A stretch of 44,255 nt of DNA. It comes from an uncultured Parabacteroides sp. Its GTDB lineage: Bacteria > Bacteroidota > Bacteroidia > Bacteroidales > Tannerellaceae. Within the stretch, counting starts at the first letter, position 1. Each line of letters starts with the position of its first letter. The DNA is taken from positions 1-44,255 of the forward strand of contig CALUZV010000028.1 in NCBI GenBank assembly GCA_944325345.1, in the 5' to 3' direction. The notes beneath the pieces were generated by a model that ran no database searches, was not told the origin of the DNA, and saw nothing but the letters and a program-made list of their open reading frames with translations. Made by a program: the position numbers and the translations under genes. Shown here in pieces: positions 43,438 to 44,255 of the stretch.

Positions 43438-43743
43438 CCAGCGCACTGGAATCGTACTTTTACTGGTGAAAGTGAAAAACCAGCGTGCTTGAATGTGATA
43501 TTTACACTTAAAAGTGGTTTCCAAGCGTGCTTGAAACGTACTTTTACGTGTAAAAATGCAAAACCAGCGTGCTTGAATGTAACATTTACACTTAAAAGTG
43601 GCTTCCAAGCGTGCTTGAAACGTACTTTTAAGTGTAAAAGTGAAAAACCAGCGTGCTTGGAAACAACATTTATGCGTAAAAGTAGGTTTCAAGCGTACTG
43701 GAATCTCATTCTTAATATTAAAAGTGAGATTCCAGTGCGCTTG
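43438..43743. repeat. Palindromic tandem array H, eight units of exactly 42 bp
   Basis: 12-bp cores start at 43438, 43480, 43522, 43564, 43606, 43648, 43690 and 43732, always 42 bp apart. Cores include CCAGCGCACTGG, CAAGCGTGCTTG and hybrids, with the two arm types mostly alternating from unit to unit. A second palindrome, of ACTTTTACGTGTAAAA or ACACTTAAAAGTG type, lies 21 bp from each core. It follows the terminator of the T9SS operon, so it is probably not part of that transcript. Confidence 0.93.
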
Positions 43744-43957
43744 TTTTATTGATAAATAGTGGAATATGGTTAAAATGTCGCTTGGGTGGCAAAATGAATA
43801 GGAAAATCTAAGCCTTTAGACGGGAAAAAGGGCATTCCGAACCGATATATATAGTCTTCTGCTCCCCTGAAGAATGAACATGCTTTTTAGAGCGATTGAA
43901 AATAATGCTGGAAATGAGCATGAAAGAATTTTCCTTGCAAATTTCTTCCCTAAATAT

Positions 43958-43988
43958 TTTGTCAGAATAAAAATACTCTCTACTTTTG
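43958..43988 (+). promoter_or_regulatory. Strong promoter P1 (-33 and -7)
   Basis: TTTG at 43958-43961, a 19-bp spacer, then TACTTTTG at 43981-43988. This is a full match to the Bacteroidota consensus. The stretch from 43744 to here shows nothing else I can name. Confidence 0.7.
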
Positions 43989-44117
43989 CACCCGCAATCG
44001 AGAGAGATGCGGTGCTAAAGATGCTGACGAGGGGATTCTAAGAATCGACGATAGGTGAGGTTAGAGAGTCTAAGCGAAATCTGAAAATAGAGGAAGAGAA
44101 AAAAACTCTGGCGAAAA

Positions 44118-44150
44118 TTTGGAGGATAAACAAAAAACTCCGTATCTTTG
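44118..44150 (+). promoter_or_regulatory. Strong promoter P2 (-33 and -7)
   Basis: TTTG at 44118-44121, a 21-bp spacer, then TATCTTTG at 44143-44150 followed by CG. It is another full consensus match, 162 bp downstream of P1 (-7 to -7). Confidence 0.75.
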
Positions 44151-44255
44151 CGCCACGTTTTCGAAAAAAACGATAGTGAGATCTTTGAGGGAATTACATA
44201 TATCACACCAGTAGTACAAGACGAGGAAGAGACCGTCGAGACGAGGTGCAATGAA
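44151..44255 (+). other. Probable untranslated leader, possibly of an rRNA operon
   Basis: No open frame of note. The DNA contains GATAGTGAGATCTTTGAGGG, similar in style to the anti-termination leader seen before 16S rRNA in Bacteroidota. Two tandem consensus promoters precede it. The rRNA itself is not in the window, so this is inference. Confidence 0.4.

Overview
The window is chromosomal DNA from a Bacteroidota species, most likely of the order Bacteroidales. The evidence is the -7 promoter boxes of the TAnnTTTG type, a complete type IX secretion (T9SS) core operon (porP/sprF-gldK-gldL-gldM-gldN), a PorW/SprE lipoprotein, a T9SS C-terminal sorting domain, a GH92 mannosidase lipoprotein, and small Bacteroidota families such as DUF2795. 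The family or genus cannot be fixed from the sequence alone.

Layout. 1-5.6 kb: a partial Cys-rich gene, an NhaC-type antiporter overlapping a dicarboxylate/amino-acid symporter, a TerB-like protein, and a divergent operon of a two-piece LysO lysine exporter plus periplasmic rhodanese. 5.6-7.9 kb: a GH92 mannosidase lipoprotein. 8.3-15.0 kb (minus strand): a peptide-export cassette. It has two near-identical Nif11/NHLP-type leader peptides ending in double-Gly with unrelated Cys-free cores, an HlyD adaptor broken by one in-frame TGA, a C39 peptidase-ABC transporter, a second NHLM-type ABC transporter and an adaptor lipoprotein. No recognisable maturase is nearby. 15.2-17.6 kb: hypothetical genes, repeat elements and a possible insertion-sequence remnant. 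17.7-21.0 kb: a large T9SS cargo protein with internally duplicated 124-residue repeats. 21.0-23.0 kb: a Septu-like ATPase/HNH pair bracketed by a 21-bp direct repeat that carries the promoter. 23.0-36.8 kb: housekeeping and envelope genes (tsaE, an Imm17-like protein, aroA, a metal ABC permease, porW/sprE, ribF, argE-like M20, a flippase, a CarboxypepD_reg-like protein, a methyltransferase, a PduO-type adenosyltransferase). 36.8-43.4 kb: DUF2795 and the T9SS core operon, closed by a strong terminator. 43.9-44.3 kb: two tandem strong promoters and a leader of the kind seen before rRNA operons; any rRNA lies beyond the window.

The most unusual signal is not a gene. Eight intergenic regions each hold a private tandem array of palindromes. 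The arrays share no obvious sequence with one another. Seven have almost the same geometry: a unit of about 40-43 bp, in most cases with two palindromes half a unit (about 20-21 bp) apart. One array has an exact 23-bp unit. In several arrays both arms of a palindrome change together between units, so the symmetry is kept while the sequence is not. I do not recognise this as a named repeat class.

Functionally, the gld/por operon and porW/sprE would build the T9SS that exports proteins such as the repeat-containing cargo protein. The minus-strand cassette is an independent leader-peptide export system that may be decaying. The Septu-like pair is an anti-phage candidate inserted between a cargo gene and tsaE.
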